In this document: piece after piece, positions 10,901 to 22,609 of the stretch | How positions within the stretch are numbered: the first letter of the stretch is position 1 | Layout of the letters: the number at the start of each line of letters is the position of its first letter | Source of the DNA: Oscheius onirici | Lineage: Eukaryota > Nematoda > Chromadorea > Rhabditida > Rhabditidae | Direction: 5' to 3' | Length of the DNA: 64,000 nt | NCBI GenBank assembly: GCA_932521025.1 | Contig: OW051472.1 | Coordinates: 1,674,001-1,738,000 of the forward strand | The notes under the pieces: model-generated | Told to the model about the DNA's origin: nothing | The model's database searches: none | Seen by the model: only the letters and a program-made list of their open reading frames with translations | Made by a program: the position numbers and the translations under genes

Positions 10901-13900
10901 AGAAAATCCTGTATCAAGTTGTAGAGGAGTAACCGAAAAAGTCCTAGTCGAGAAAATGAAGTATAGTTAGGAAGAGTGCGAAAGAAAAACAAGAAATTTT
11001 GTGAATACTAAAGTTCATCGACCTATCTGGCTATACCACGAACTAAATGGGTTACGGCTCTTTTTATTGAACAAACCGCTCTTTTTGTCTCAAAAATGCA
11101 TGTACTATCTTTCAAAACAATGCACTAAAGTGATGTCGGCCTTCATACTACGACTAAAATTATACGGTTTCACGAAAAGTTGCTATGCCAGCTATGTTGG
11201 AGACTTTTGTTAGTTGTGCTGTTAGAACAAAAAAACTCATTTTAGAATCTGTACAAAAAGGACTCACTGGAAGAGCACTTTTCAGCCACATTCACCCGAA
11301 ATCCAGTTGGACAGGTGCAGACGTCTGTGCAGTCTCCAGGAGTGTAGAAAATTTTCAGGGAGGAGGGCTGAAAACCATATTTTTTCGTCCTTTTCGAGTA
11401 GCGATTGACAAATAAACCTTGTCTATCTTGGCTACATGAAACAATTTTAGTAATCATCCGATGTATCACTTTTTGTCCCAATGTATTATTTTTTCCTTTG
11501 CGAGACAGTTGTCTAGAAGCGGTGAAACCTCCTTTCCTTGAATTTTTGTCGGCATTTAGAATTCCCCTCATAGCTGATATTGCTGGATAAGAAGCACAAT
11601 GATATAGGATGACTACATGAAACTTATTTTGTTCGTGCTATAGCTCGTGTCAAACGGCGATGCTACGTACTTTCAGTTACGCGAAAGTGCGTACTCAACT
11701 TGAAGAAACGCAGTTTTGCGAAACTGAAAGTGAGCAAACAGCAGAAGAGAGTGCAGCAGTTCCGTAGATTTTTGGGACGGTTATATTGAATCAGTGAAAC
11801 AGTTCTGTGTCTTCCCGCTTCGGCTCCCCGTTCGATTTGAATCGCCTGATCTAGCTGTAATGTTTTCAGTTTTTCGAAATATTTCATTTCCCGAAACTCT
11901 TTCCGAGAGCACTTTTCTGATAAAAAAGCATACCTTTTTTTCTTACACACATGTTCTGATTGAAGGGCGGAAGTCCCAAATACATCTGTTAGCTGAAGAA
12001 TCATGTTTTAGGCAATAAAAAACAGGGTAAGAAACAGAATTTGACAGGTATTGAGTTAGAGACTAGACAGAAAGGAACCAGAAGTTTCTTCAACTCGGAA
12101 AATAAATCGATTAACATTTTTGTTCACATCCATTTGTGCATTGATTATTTCACAGGAAGCTTCTAAAATAGTAGTTTTTCGGACGAAATATCGCATTGAT
12201 GAGCGTGACAGATGAACAAAATGACTATGCAAAACATGTCTCGCTGGAACTAAAAACATCTAATTATATGTTGAACGCCGGTATTTTCTCAAAAAATCAA
12301 TTTCGAGCTCAAAAAATCACCATGAGGTGAGGTACATGCTGAAATTTAGGACTCAAAATCGGTCACCAACCGAAATTGCCCAACCAATCGAGCTGATATT
12401 TTGCAGGTATGATTCTTAGCCCAGTAAAATGCTACTGTTAAAAAAACAAAAAGATTTCTTCTTGGCGGACTCAAACCCTGGTCGCTCCAGCGTTCAATTT
12501 CCAAACCCACTGCGCCATCCGAACATTTTCAGTTTAGACATGATCCGAAAGTCAAAAATCGTTTTTCAAAAAAGCAAAATACTCGTCTCAATGAGCTGAA
12601 TTTTTTAGTAGTCGACAACTTTTCTGTAGGGTGTAACCCTGAAGAGTTATGACCAAAATAGTGTTTTGATCGAAAATTAAAAGGGTCGCTGTTCTCAGAC
12701 GATGAGATATCCAAGTCTCTCACATAGCCTATTTATTCCGCCTAGCGTAGACCTACATTTTGAAAAAAATCAGTCGATTTCCATGAAAGTGGAAGGAGTT
12801 ATGGGTGAGAGGAAAACACTTACCTCTCTACCTAATACCAACTAATCGGTGTTCATATCATCTCTCTGTGAAACATTTTCCATTTTCAAATTTCCCAGTT
12901 TCCAGCCATTTCCTTTACTGAAACTGCCTTATGGACTCAATATAACTGCTCGTAAATATGTTAGCAGCCAAATGTAATTGGGACCCTATTCGAGAAAGAA
13001 AGAGACGTCAACAACAACATTTTCCAGTTACCAGTCAGATTGGCAGCAATTTTGATCAATTGGACCTGTTTTGGAGCGGGGGAGAGACTAAAAAGTTTAA
13101 AAACTATATATTTTTTGGCTTCATCAATACCATAAGTTCCACGGAGACTTTCAACTAAAGTCCTCTGTCGTCTTTTACGAGAAAATAATACCAAGAAGAC
13201 GGTAATGACACAGAGTCTTTTTAGAACGACTACCGTAACCCTACATTCGTTGCGATGTCCAGTTTCTACTGAAAAACTGGATACGCAGCCAAATTTCTTG
13301 CTAATTGTAAGTATAATATTTTTGAGTGTCGAATGGCCCCACAACGAAGGGTCTTTTGGGGTTACGGTAGTCGTTCGTGTCTTTGAACTGATTATACATG
13401 TACGTCAACTTTTTGAGGTGTCAATTTCTTTCTATTGGTATTTTTCTGAAATGTTTCTCAAGAAAAATATATAGGGAGAGTCTATGTTAATGTTTGCCGG
13501 TGGGTTTCACTAAAAAGATGTCTGTTCAAAAATCAGAACGACTACCTTAGCGCTACCTTCGTTTCGAGACCCATTTGGACTGAAAAACTGGATACGCAGC
13601 ATCTTTCTGGCTGAGTATCTTATTTTTGAGTGTGGAATCGGTTCCGCCAACGAAGGAATTTCAGGTTGCTGTAGACATTCAACAGATCATACGATTTGTC
13701 TCGACATCAAGTGGAAAGATTGTAATTTTTCGAAAACGGTTTCACAAAACATTCAAATACAGCTGAAAAATGCTTGATCAGTATATTTTTGTTATTCTTT
13801 TTATTATAATTTTGTATCAGTAAAAGCATATCGAATTGAACAGTAGCGCTTGGAAATTCTTTTGGCCTATGCTTCATTGCAAAACGAGAGTATTTGAGAT

Positions 13901-16098
13901 CATCCGTGATGACATTTTGAATGTTTTTTTACCTGAAGACCGACTTTTCGAAAGACTGCTTTTCCACAAAAGCTCTTTTTTACGCGTTTCCGACCAGTTT
14001 ATCCGAGTATCATATTTGTCTACCATAAAGCTTTATTATTGCCGAAAATGTTTACAAAATATGTGTTATTTGTCATCGAAATTGGTCGTGGAGTTGGAGG
14101 TTTTCTTTTGTTCAGGGTTTTCGTCACTTGGTTAGATGGTTTTGCTCTGAAAAACAGAATTTTTTTCTATCTAAATAGGAAGCAAAGGGGGTTGAAGCAG
14201 AGGGAGAGAAGCTAGAGGAACATGTAGAAAACAGTTTTTTTCGATTTTCGTCTTGAAAAATGATCAAAATAGAACTATTTGGTCATTTTTCATCCACAGA
14301 AGATCATTAATTGTCCTTGCATAGTCTTACTGACATATTAGAGCTGTTTGAAGCAAAAAAGCTTCTCAGTTCGATTTTTTTCTCGAAAACAAACGAAACT
14401 CTGGGACTATTTCCCCTTCTTTACTTGTATTAGAGGAATAAAATTCACAAAGTTACATTCAGTAAGTTTGCGCCGAAACAGCTAGAATCCCAAATCTCTT
14501 TTTTTCGAAACCGTAAATACCGAAGAGAGTTCATGCAAGAATTCTAACCGATATTTATACCCATTGTGAAACCAAAGCATTCTGTTTCAAGATTTTTTTT
14601 TGTGTTCATTTTGCAGCCCAATATTTAGTTTGTATTTTTCTACGTTTTTTTTTCTTTTTCGCAGGCAGGAGTTCTACAAATAAGGCATAAATTTTACTGT
14701 CTGCATATGCTTTCGTCGAAACATTTCTCAATAGAAAGATAGCACTTCGAGGACTAAAGTTTGAGATCACTGGTTTTTACCGATCACTTAGTTCTGTCGC
14801 GTTCTATTCATCAAGAGATTTTGTCAAACGGCTGTGGTCTATTTCACTCATCCTGGATGTGTTCTACCAGTACGCTGTCTATTTCCAGAATGGTCAGTAT
14901 CTACAAATTCTGAAGTGGTGACATGTGCCAGTGCAGGTTTTACATTGGATGTGAAACATATTTTGTTTAAACCAAAGACCAGATGAAACTGTAGAAGTAT
15001 TTTTTTGACTCAAGTAATTTATAAGAGCGCTAAACTATCTAAAGTCTGTGGAGGATTGTTTGTTGGTTTGCTTGTCCGGGGCCCAAATGGTCGCGACAAG
15101 TCAGAAGTTGTCGGGATGTCACTTTTGAATTTAGAGCGGAAACTGTTAGTTGAGCAAAGATACGTTTTGTCAGAAATCGAGGTGGATGAGAATTTAAAAC
15201 TTTGGCAGATTCTGTTTCGTTTACAGTCTGTGCAAAATGCAGAGAGTATTATTTTGAATTGGCCCGCGATTTTTTCATAGAACACTTTTCCACTCAATTT
15301 CGGAATTCAGCTGCGTAGCATGTTACATCATGTAAATGTTGGATACTCAGCCAACAAAAAAGTTCAAATAATGCTCTCTATTTTTTGAACAAACTATGTT
15401 TGAGCGCCGCTGGCGCCAGGGAGGCGGAAGCCGTCGTAGACGACTGGACATGCCTATTTATCCCAACTCGAAAACAGTTTCGGGAAGTTCAGTATATTTT
15501 CTAGAAAAAACCAGATGGGAGTCACAACTTACTAACAGATCTCTATTTTACCGTTATTACGATATTTTTGAAACTTTTTTTTGTAATTTTTAAACGTCAC
15601 GTTCTTTTCACTAAAAGTAATCACAATACTTGCGTATTTCTAGCGGGAAAAAGAAAGTGTGAAAGTGTCCAAAAAGTTAAAATTTAACAAGATGCTGAAA
15701 AACAGAAAAGAAAAAACTTGGAATTTCGATTCCCTCTTTTATTTTATGCCCTCATTGAAACATTTTCAAGTTTCCCTAATTTTCACTAAAAGCAAGCCAA
15801 AAAAGAGCAAAAGCTAACCAACCTGACAAGTTTTCGCATCTTCTTGAACCAGTTCCCTTCTGATGTCGATTGGTGACTGTCTAGCGCCTAGAACCTTCTT
15901 TTTTCCCATTTTCTTCGTAATTTTCGGATGGACTTTTCTCCTAATGGCTCCCTGTCTCTTCAAGGGAGTCAGCTTTTCAGTTACCGACGATTTTTTGGGA
16001 CTCTTAGAAATACTAGGACGCATGGGGATGGTACTTTTTGAGGCGGCGAGTCGGGCACTCTTTCTGGGGGCCATTGGAGCAGTAGTAGTAGATGGCAT
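7998..16098 (-). CDS. alpha-carbonic anhydrase with basic SPKK-type N-terminal tail
   Basis: Five exons splice in phase: 16098-15823, 11367-11268, 10675-10464, 10363-10240 and 8194-7998, giving 302 residues. Carbonic anhydrases interconvert CO2 and bicarbonate using a His3-bound zinc. Visible hallmarks are QSPIDI (~75), QFHAHWG (two zinc His), GEVHFVFWN (third zinc His), the EH pair before LLDG, AVMAVFLE, and SLTTPPFCESVIWT (active-site Thr and Trp). The usual His-64 proton shuttle appears replaced: CPTGFRVNV stands where NNGHAFNVEF is expected. The segment normally preceding QSPIDI is absent. In its place are ~70 Lys/Arg/Ser/Pro-rich residues with PRKSARLAASKS, KSPKKSS and TKKMGKKK. No signal peptide is seen, so a cytosolic or nuclear location is inferred. 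Intron 1 is 4.45 kb and holds MITEs. The start is the first ATG after a low-complexity tract; an upstream in-frame ATG exists but gives repeat-derived sequence. Confidence 0.9.
12270..12850 (-). repeat. tRNA-like (SINE-like) dispersed repeat, copy 1
   Basis: Read on the minus strand, about 12530-12460 carries an A-box-like TGGCGCAGTGG, a B-box-like GGGTTTGAGTCC and then a T-rich run, as in tRNA-derived SINEs. Flanking modules shared with copies at 38985-39850 and 51790-52480 include AGCTGATATTTTGC, CAAAATCG and the end module GCCTATTTATTCCGCC. It lies inside intron 1 of the carbonic anhydrase gene. Confidence 0.7.
13228..13672. repeat. two tandem MITE-like elements with AACGACTACCGTAACCC ends
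   Basis: The first copy (about 13228-13376) has near-perfect inverted ends: AACGACTACCGTAACCC at the left and GGGTTACGGTAGTCGTT at the right. The second, more decayed copy lies at about 13540-13672. Both contain CTGAAAAACTGGATACGCAGC in the same position. They lie in carbonic anhydrase intron 1. Confidence 0.75.
14926..15700 (+). repeat. dispersed repeat (~0.5-0.8 kb), copy 1
   Basis: The block begins at GTGCCAGTGCAGGTTT, then GATGTGAAACAT, AAGACCAGATGAAAC and AAACTATCTAAAGTCTGTGG. It matches about 60565-61060 (same orientation) through much of its length, ending in CCGTTATTACGAT and AAAGTGTCCAAAAA. Shorter pieces occur at 51110-51190 (inverted) and 56740-56800. The open frames within it (15005-15280) are shared by the repeat and have no recognisable domain. 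It is probably a non-autonomous transposon. Confidence 0.7.
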
Positions 16099-16737
16099 GG
16101 TGCAGGCGGCTGGGGGATCGATGTTTACGCCTCTTTCTCTACGGGAGGCTTGGAGGAACGGGGGGATTTGTGACACACGAGACGAGGGAGAGAAACTGAA
16201 AACTGGAGAATGAGAGAGAGGGAGAGTCAGAGAGTCAGAGGGACTGAGAGACAAAGAAACAGAGGGACAGATAGACAGTGAAAACTGTAGGGGAATAAAA
16301 TTGAAAAGGACTGACTCTTGTGGGAAGTTGTTTGTCTCGCCCCCTTTCTATTGTGACCTTCCTCCCGTGGCAGAAACGTGATTGATAATAACAGGAAGGT
16401 ACAAATAAATAGAGTGTGACATCTAGTTCAAATACAGACTTTTTGTTCAGTAATTTCCTTGAAAAAAAACTCAATAAGATACACAGTTTGTTTGTATTTG
16501 TGGAAGTTTGTAATTGATTTGATGTCATGCTCTCCTGTTCAGCGAAGTTTACACTAGAAGTTCCTGTCTTTCAGTTTCAGCAGATCTTTATATATTGCAA
16601 TTACATCTGTTTTACAGTGCGCTGTTCCTTTCCACAGTCTTCTCTCTCAAAACTCTGATAGTACTGATAGAATACTCTGATAGTACAAAAATACTCTGAT
16701 AGTAGCAGGTCAAAGTATGACTGTACTATTAAAAAAA

Positions 16738-16945
16738 TATCGGGGCTGTCTCGCGGCGAAAATGTTCAATTTGAAAAAGGCCACTTTGCGAAAATCTTGG
16801 CTGAGTATCCAAATATTCAAATATCCAATATTTTCGTGCTGTATTAATTTGGCTAGAGCACACAAACATTGGATACTCAGCTAAGATTTTGGCAAAGTGA
16901 CCATTTTCAATTCGAACATTTTCGCCGCGAGTCAGTCCCTAAATA
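16738..16945. repeat. inverted-repeat MITE with GATACTCAGC core
   Basis: The arm GGCTGTCTCGCGGCGAAAAT...CTTGGCTGAGTATCC is mirrored by GGATACTCAGCTAAG...ATTTTCGCCGCGAGTCAG. Relatives occur at 34040-34215 and 34997-35230. Single arms or fragments lie at 15335-15350, 40840-40925, 42955-43050, 53925-54000 and 58310-58395. It is the most widely scattered element family of the window. Confidence 0.8.
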
Positions 16946-18354
16946 TCCCCTATTTGAATATTTCCCAGTACAGTATCTTTTCCAGTCTCATTTGAACCAG
17001 GAGCTCCCGAGATTGGCGTCTATTTCGATTAGAGAACAGTTTTTCCGGCATGGTTTTTGTGAAAACAACTAGGTATTTTTGGTGAACCTTATTTATAGGC
17101 AGAGCCGATAATCATAACGGTTGACTTTCTTGTAAATTCCAAATGAACTGATGAATTTTTATTCAAAAATGAATCGCAGTTAATTGAAAGGAACAAAAAA
17201 TTGCTAACTATATGTTATCTTTGAAACAAAAAGAGAGAAAAACTTACCACGTTTGTTCATTGAATAGAAGTCTTCTGTTGTTGGGGAAAAGAAATCTTTA
17301 GGCACTCTCCCTGCCCGGTAACTAGGCGCTATTCTTTGGAAGCAATAGAAGAGGACGAAAAGCAACTAGGGGTGAACATTTGAACGAGGGAGAGAGTACG
17401 GCTCAATAGGTGTCGCCAAAACGAGTTTCAAAAATCGAGTCCAAAACCATTTCCGCCCGCATAATTGCCTTTTTTCACATTTTAAAGGTTTTTTTTGTTG
17501 TAATACTGTGGAATGCATGCACTTGAGATTAAGATAGAAAAGTGGAAAAAAAACCAACGAAATTAACTGATAGGAAGAGCAATTTCTGCCCCAGAATTTT
17601 GCAGGGACATCGCTTTTCACGTCCTGATTTTCATATTTCTTTATGTTTCACTTACTAAACAGAAGCTTTTAGGAGAGTTACGCAGACGGTCTTTGCGAAT
17701 TTCTATGAGAACATTCGGTCCCCCTTGTCAATAGACTTGTTGACCAAAAAAGCCCAGTGGCAAAGCATAATAAAACAGAGGTAAACAAGAGGCACAGAAA
17801 AGTTGACGAAAACAAGGAAAAAAGGCACTACTTTGAGAGCGAAAAGTCGAAAATATTCATGTATGGCAATATAATGGAATGCGCTTTTCGTTTGATAAAA
17901 CCCGTTGGTAGAGAACTTTCAGGAAAAATTTAATGTTTCAGTTTTCCTATATGAACTCAAAGCGACTGTGGAAGAACGATGGAAGATCTATAGTCTAGCG
18001 CAACACAATAATAAAAACTTGAGGCTTGTTGGTGCTTCCAGAAACACCTATATTTTACACTGAACTGAAGATAAAAATCAGCTTTTTTTTATATTTTTAG
18101 CCGAAATCCTGAAGGAGATTTCTGACAGTTTTTCACACAAGAAAGTTAGTGCAAATGCTAACGAAATAGGCTTATTGCGTCACTTTTCGGGGAAATAATG
18201 CTTCCTTTTTGATCTTGAAATTACCTACTTTATTTTTTTTTTCGAAAGCTCATGTTCATTGAAGTGGGTCAATTTTTTTAGCTAACCTCCAGAAAATTTT
18301 CCTCTTTTCATTCAGACGCATACATGCTGGGTATACTTGGGCACGAGCAGAAAT

Positions 18355-18660
18355 TTTTCGGCTCGACCTGATTTCAAGCCGGCTCGACGGGGTAGGTCGA
18401 GAAGAGCCGGCTTGTTCGAGCCGGAAAGACAACACCCAGTGGCTCGGCTCGAGCCTAAAGGAAAAACGGAAATTTTACGAAATTCTAATAAGTGATTCCC
18501 ACTTTTTAATACAAGTTGTGTTATAGCCCCTGTGGAACAAAAGTTATAGTAGAGACCCCCTACACAGCAATTTTATCATCACACTTGACATTTTGTCGTG
18601 TTTTGTCGAAAAATAGACGAAAATTTCACATTCTTCGGCTCGGCTCGAGCCGGCTCGAAT
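18355..18660. repeat. CGGCTCGAGCCGG palindromic repeat cluster
   Basis: Repeated GGCTCGA / TCGAGCC units occur around 18355-18470 and again at 18635-18660, in otherwise AT-rich DNA. They are self-complementary and could form hairpins. The function is unknown. Confidence 0.6.
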
Positions 18661-18927
18661 TTTAGAATTTTCAAAATTCTAGTTTTTAATTTTATTCCTC
18701 TAATACAAGTTGGCAAAAGGTCACCAGATGCCAAAGCAGGTGCCGATAAGAAGGTCACACATGTGAACAGTATTTACAATTATTAGCTCTCCCGCAGTCG
18801 CTAGCTCTTCTCAAGACACAAAGCTTCATCTTCACGCTCGTTGACTACCAAAAAGTGAGTTCCTTTATTTACTGTATTTATATTATATTGTATTTACATT
18901 TACATTTTTTGTATTGACACCAAATAG

Positions 18928-19083
18928 AATCGTCCGAGAACGAGATAATGCCTAGTCGTCCACAATTGTCCGAAATTAGACTTGACGAGAAGTTTGGTTT
19001 TGGCGGGAGTAGTTGGCACGTGATCAGCGAAGAAGACATTGGCTCGATCCAGCTACCTTCCAGTTCACAGTCGGAGCGGTCCG
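18928..19083 (+). CDS. possible upstream exon, function unknown
   Basis: An acceptor-like CCAAATAG is followed by an exon with an ATG at 18948, about 45 codons of well-biased sequence (MPSRPQLSEIRLDEKF...) and a GTAAGC donor after 19083. I could not find a downstream acceptor joining it in frame to the GTPase exon at 19654. It may be an alternative first exon, an untranslated leader, or part of a separate lost gene. Confidence 0.3.
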
Positions 19084-19653
19084 GTAAGCAAAGTACACCT
19101 TTGTGCCTGTCCGACGCCTAAATCAATTCTGGCATCAGTTTCTCGAAGGGGGTCCATTGGTAAAAGCAGTGATATAAAACAATTTTATGTAATGAAAACA
19201 GCAAAAAATTTGTATCCCCAAGATGGAAGGTGCAGATTTGGACCGGCCACTGGAGAAACTCTGAAAGAAACAGTTCCAAGGGCGTTCGTAAACGAGTCCA
19301 CCCAGGTTCATTGGCGAAAAAATGGATTTTAGAGCTGAAAACCGTATGAAATACGATCCGAGCTTCTGCAGTGCTAGGTGGATGGGGAACCGCTGTTGCA
19401 ACGATTGGTGGTAGAGTTGGACTGCTGTGATTCCGTCTTCTTGGGAAGAGTAGAGCGTCTAGTGGAGAAGACGAGACGAGATTTGGTAGCAATTCTGTCC
19501 CGGTAGAGCGATATTGAAATCCAACAGTCCGAGTCGAAAGCAATTAGCGAAATCTCAAGGAGCTCAAGGAAGCAGTTATCTAATTTCTCACTCTGCAAAA
19601 GCCTCAGCCCTTTCTTATCACCTATTTACTTCGCCTTCTGCTTCCATTCCAAA

Positions 19654-22444
19654 ATGCCCGCTATTCTTTCCATCGGAGAAACTGGCTCCGGAAAGACTAC
19701 CCTTCTGAACAGCTTTGCCAACTACGCTCATTACCAAACTCTGGATGAAGCCATAGAAAATGGGCCGAGAGTACTGGCTGATGTTAAATTTAACTACACT
19801 GCGGCTGTAAGTCGACGGGTATTGCTCTTGGGAATTTTTCTTTTTCAGGGAGTTAATGGAGAGCCGGTCTATTTGATAGGCTCTGCGAATAATGGGAACG
19901 AAATGGTTGATTCTGTAGCGAGTCGAACATCGGTGGGACTCTTTGTCTGTCCTTCTGACTGTCTCAGTCTCTCTGTCTCTCTGTCCCTTTGTCCCTCTGT
20001 CTGTTTTTCCTCTGTCCCTCTGACTCTCTGTCTCTCTGCTCATCCAAGGCATTCTAGGGCTTCGCAACTTACACAATAATTTCTGATGACTCAGAAGACC
20101 TGATTTTCCACGACAATCCCGGTTTTGGATCCCAATCATCTGTACAAGGTGACAGAGTCAAAAAGTGAGTCAGTTGATCTGTCATCGTCAGTTTTTTTAC
20201 AGACCAGTTCATGCTCTCTGTATTGTTCTAAGGCCAGACCAGACTCGACTACATCCAGAGCTACGTTCTTTCCTTGAAAAAGAGGGAAAAGCCTTTTCGA
20301 AGAACATCATCTACTGCTTCATCAACTCTCGGGCTCACAACAATCTTCCATCCCTTGTAACTCTAAGGGACTTACTACTGGATTTGGAAGGGACACTGGG
20401 TGTTGTCTTTCCAGCAGAAAAGTTGGTGTTTTCAGTAAATCTTAATTTATTTGTAGGAAAAACATATTCTGCTTCGAAAATGACTGTTTCCGCTACCTGT
20501 GCTATCTCTCTCAGGTCGTCAATGCAGAAAGAAGTAGCCATCATAAAGTTCTGTCCAGAGAGTGGAAACAGAATGTGACTGAATTCAAAAGGTTCGAACA
20601 TTGTAAACAGAAAAAAAAAGTTTGTCATCCTTAGGCTGGTAAACTATGTGAGAGGATTAGATTCTGTATTGAACGAATCTCCTCCAATTGCATCAGACAA
20701 TGAATTTCTTGATGACGAATCTTCTCAAGAAGACTCTGAATCTGAACTGGACGATGACTTGGAAGAATCGGATACAGACGATGGACAGAAGAGCTCAAAC
20801 GAGATGAACATCCTTGTCCTTGGCGAAATTGGTGTCGGAAAGTCGACTTTTATAAATGCTGTCGCCAACTACTTGAAGTACAACACATTGCACCATGCTA
20901 TGAATAATGGGCCGGAAGTTTTGATCAGAACAGCCTTCACCCAGTTGGATCAGGATGTAAGTCAACAACTGAAAACGGAGAACGTTTTTCAGCTCAACAT
21001 CAGTCGCACATTGAATGGGAACCCACTATTTTTTTATCAGTCGCACATTGAATGGGAACCCACTATTTTGGATCCAGATGACCGAAATGACAAAGAGGAG
21101 GTGAATTTCGGGTCGTAGTAGTCAGAGGGACTGAGAGCCTGAGAGACAGACATTTTTCAGTTGCCTAAAGTCCATACCATTAAATGGGGTCCAGGCGAGA
21201 ACTTAACAACTATTCGACTCATTGATACCCCGGGATGTGGATCAAATGAGGGAGTGGAGAAAGACCAAACAAATTTTTTGAGCATCATTAAAACAATCGC
21301 AGAATATCAGTAAGTTTTCTTTTGAGGCTGGAAAAACTATTCCCTTGTAGGGAAATCCATGCGATCCTGATTGTGCTGACATCGATCCAGGGACATCTTA
21401 CTGTCATTTCACGGTACTGTTTTTCTGAGATTCTCAAGCATCTTCATTTCTCGGCAAAGAACAACATTATGTTCTGCTTCACCCACTTTAGACCTTTGTA
21501 CGGGTTTGGTTTGGAGGTTCGGTCGGCTCTCAAGAAGCTGCTGGAAGATGTGGAAAATACAAGAGGAATTACGATTCCACTGAATGAGTGAGTATAAGAC
21601 GCACATACACATATATTTTTCAGTAACAACACCTTCTTCTTCGACAGCGAGGATTTCCGTTTCCTCTGTGCCTGGAATAACAACATTCGTTACTCCAAGG
21701 ACGAGGTCTCCAAATATGCTGAAAGCTGGGATCATTCTGTAAAGGAGACGTTTCGTCTCTTACAGCGAATCAAGGAACTCAAGCCTCATCAAGTCCAGAA
21801 GACTCTAACTGTCAACAATGTCCGTGTCATTCTATTTTCGGGGGCTCTGGCTCGTACCATGAAGGAGATGCGGAAAAATCTTGAAGTTAACCGAATCTTA
21901 TTCGAGAATAAAAGCAAAGAGCTCTACAGAAACAGCAAACAGAAACAGGCAGAAATTTTTCTCCTGGCCCAGAGAAGAGAGCTCCGCGGTCAGGAGGAAC
22001 TGTTCAACAAGCATCGCGACTACCGCTCCCTGTTTGCTGCCTTTATCCATGTCAACTCTCTCCTTCCCTACAATGACGTCTACTTGGAATATGTCGATAT
22101 TTTTATCAGAGAAGAGGTTGGTGTCTTTTTGCAAGCTGGTCGTAAACAAAGGGGTTTTATCAGTCGATCAATTTCTGACTGTTTGCCGGGGGTGAGAAGA
22201 CAGGTCAGATTTTAGGGGACTGTCTCAATCCCGTACTTTTCAGGAGATGAAAATCGCCAACGGAGCTGCCAGTTTCATGCGTGATCGGCTCATTGAGCAC
22301 AGGACAGAGTATGAGGAAACGGTTGAGCATCTCCGTGCCGCTGCTCAAAGCACTTCAAACTGGATTAGTCAGAAAACTACTGAGGACATCATGGCCATGC
22401 TTCAGGAGCCATGCCTTCCCAATGGGGGATGTCGGACTCAGTGA
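19654..22444 (+). CDS. tandem twin P-loop GTPase-like protein
   Basis: Eleven exons keep phase to give 735 residues. They are 19654-19806, 19849-19932, 20058-20164, 20203-20421, 20457-20591, 20635-20956, 20993-21100, 21161-21309, 21351-21587, 21624-22116 and 22244-22444. Domain 1 (1 to ~245) has the Walker [13 protein letters not shown], a switch DNPGFGS and an NIIYCFINSRA strand. An acidic linker (Glu/Asp/Ser, ~250-290) leads to domain 2 with GEIGVGKSTFIN, IDTPGCGS and NIMFCFTHFRP. The C-terminal ~200 residues look helical and charged. The two halves share NSFANY/NAVANY and the order of later motifs, so this is an internal duplication. The family resembles AIG1/septin-like small G-domain proteins of animals; the exact function is unknown. 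The canonical NKxD motif is not evident. No signal peptide or TM is seen. Confidence 0.8.
20999..21067 (+). repeat. ~31-bp tandem duplication inside a coding exon
   Basis: The block ATCAGTCGCACATTGAATGG plus the next eleven bases occurs twice, about 38 bp apart, in exon 7 of the twin GTPase gene. The frame stays open through both copies. The spacing is not a multiple of three, so the second copy is read in a different frame from the first, and one of them is novel peptide. Alternatively the second TTTTTATCAG serves as an alternative acceptor. Confidence 0.75.
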
Positions 22445-22609
22445 TGTCGAGGTGAGGCAGTTTTCAGACATAGGAAAAAATTCTGTTTCCAGAGACTAGA
22501 AATGCTCAGTGTAATGCCAGATGTGGATTGCACATATATATAACCAGCCGTCTACGACGGCTTTCGCCGCCCTTGCGCCTAAAGAAAGACTAGAAATTCT
22601 CATTATTAA

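Larger units (their letters stand above)
16099..18900. other. intergenic stretch with repeats
   Basis: No supportable gene. It holds the CTCTG-type tract at 16205-16280, three copies of an ACTCTGATAGTA unit near 16660-16705, an inverted-repeat MITE at 16738-16945, and TCGAGCCGGCTCG-type palindromic repeats at 18355-18470 and 18635-18660. A possible short spliced leader exon ends at a GTGAGT near 18855. Confidence 0.5.

Noticed and set aside
19118-19543. 141-codon minus-strand frame upstream of the twin GTPase gene
   Set aside because: Low-complexity Ser/Pro/Leu content, no recognisable domain and no partner exons.
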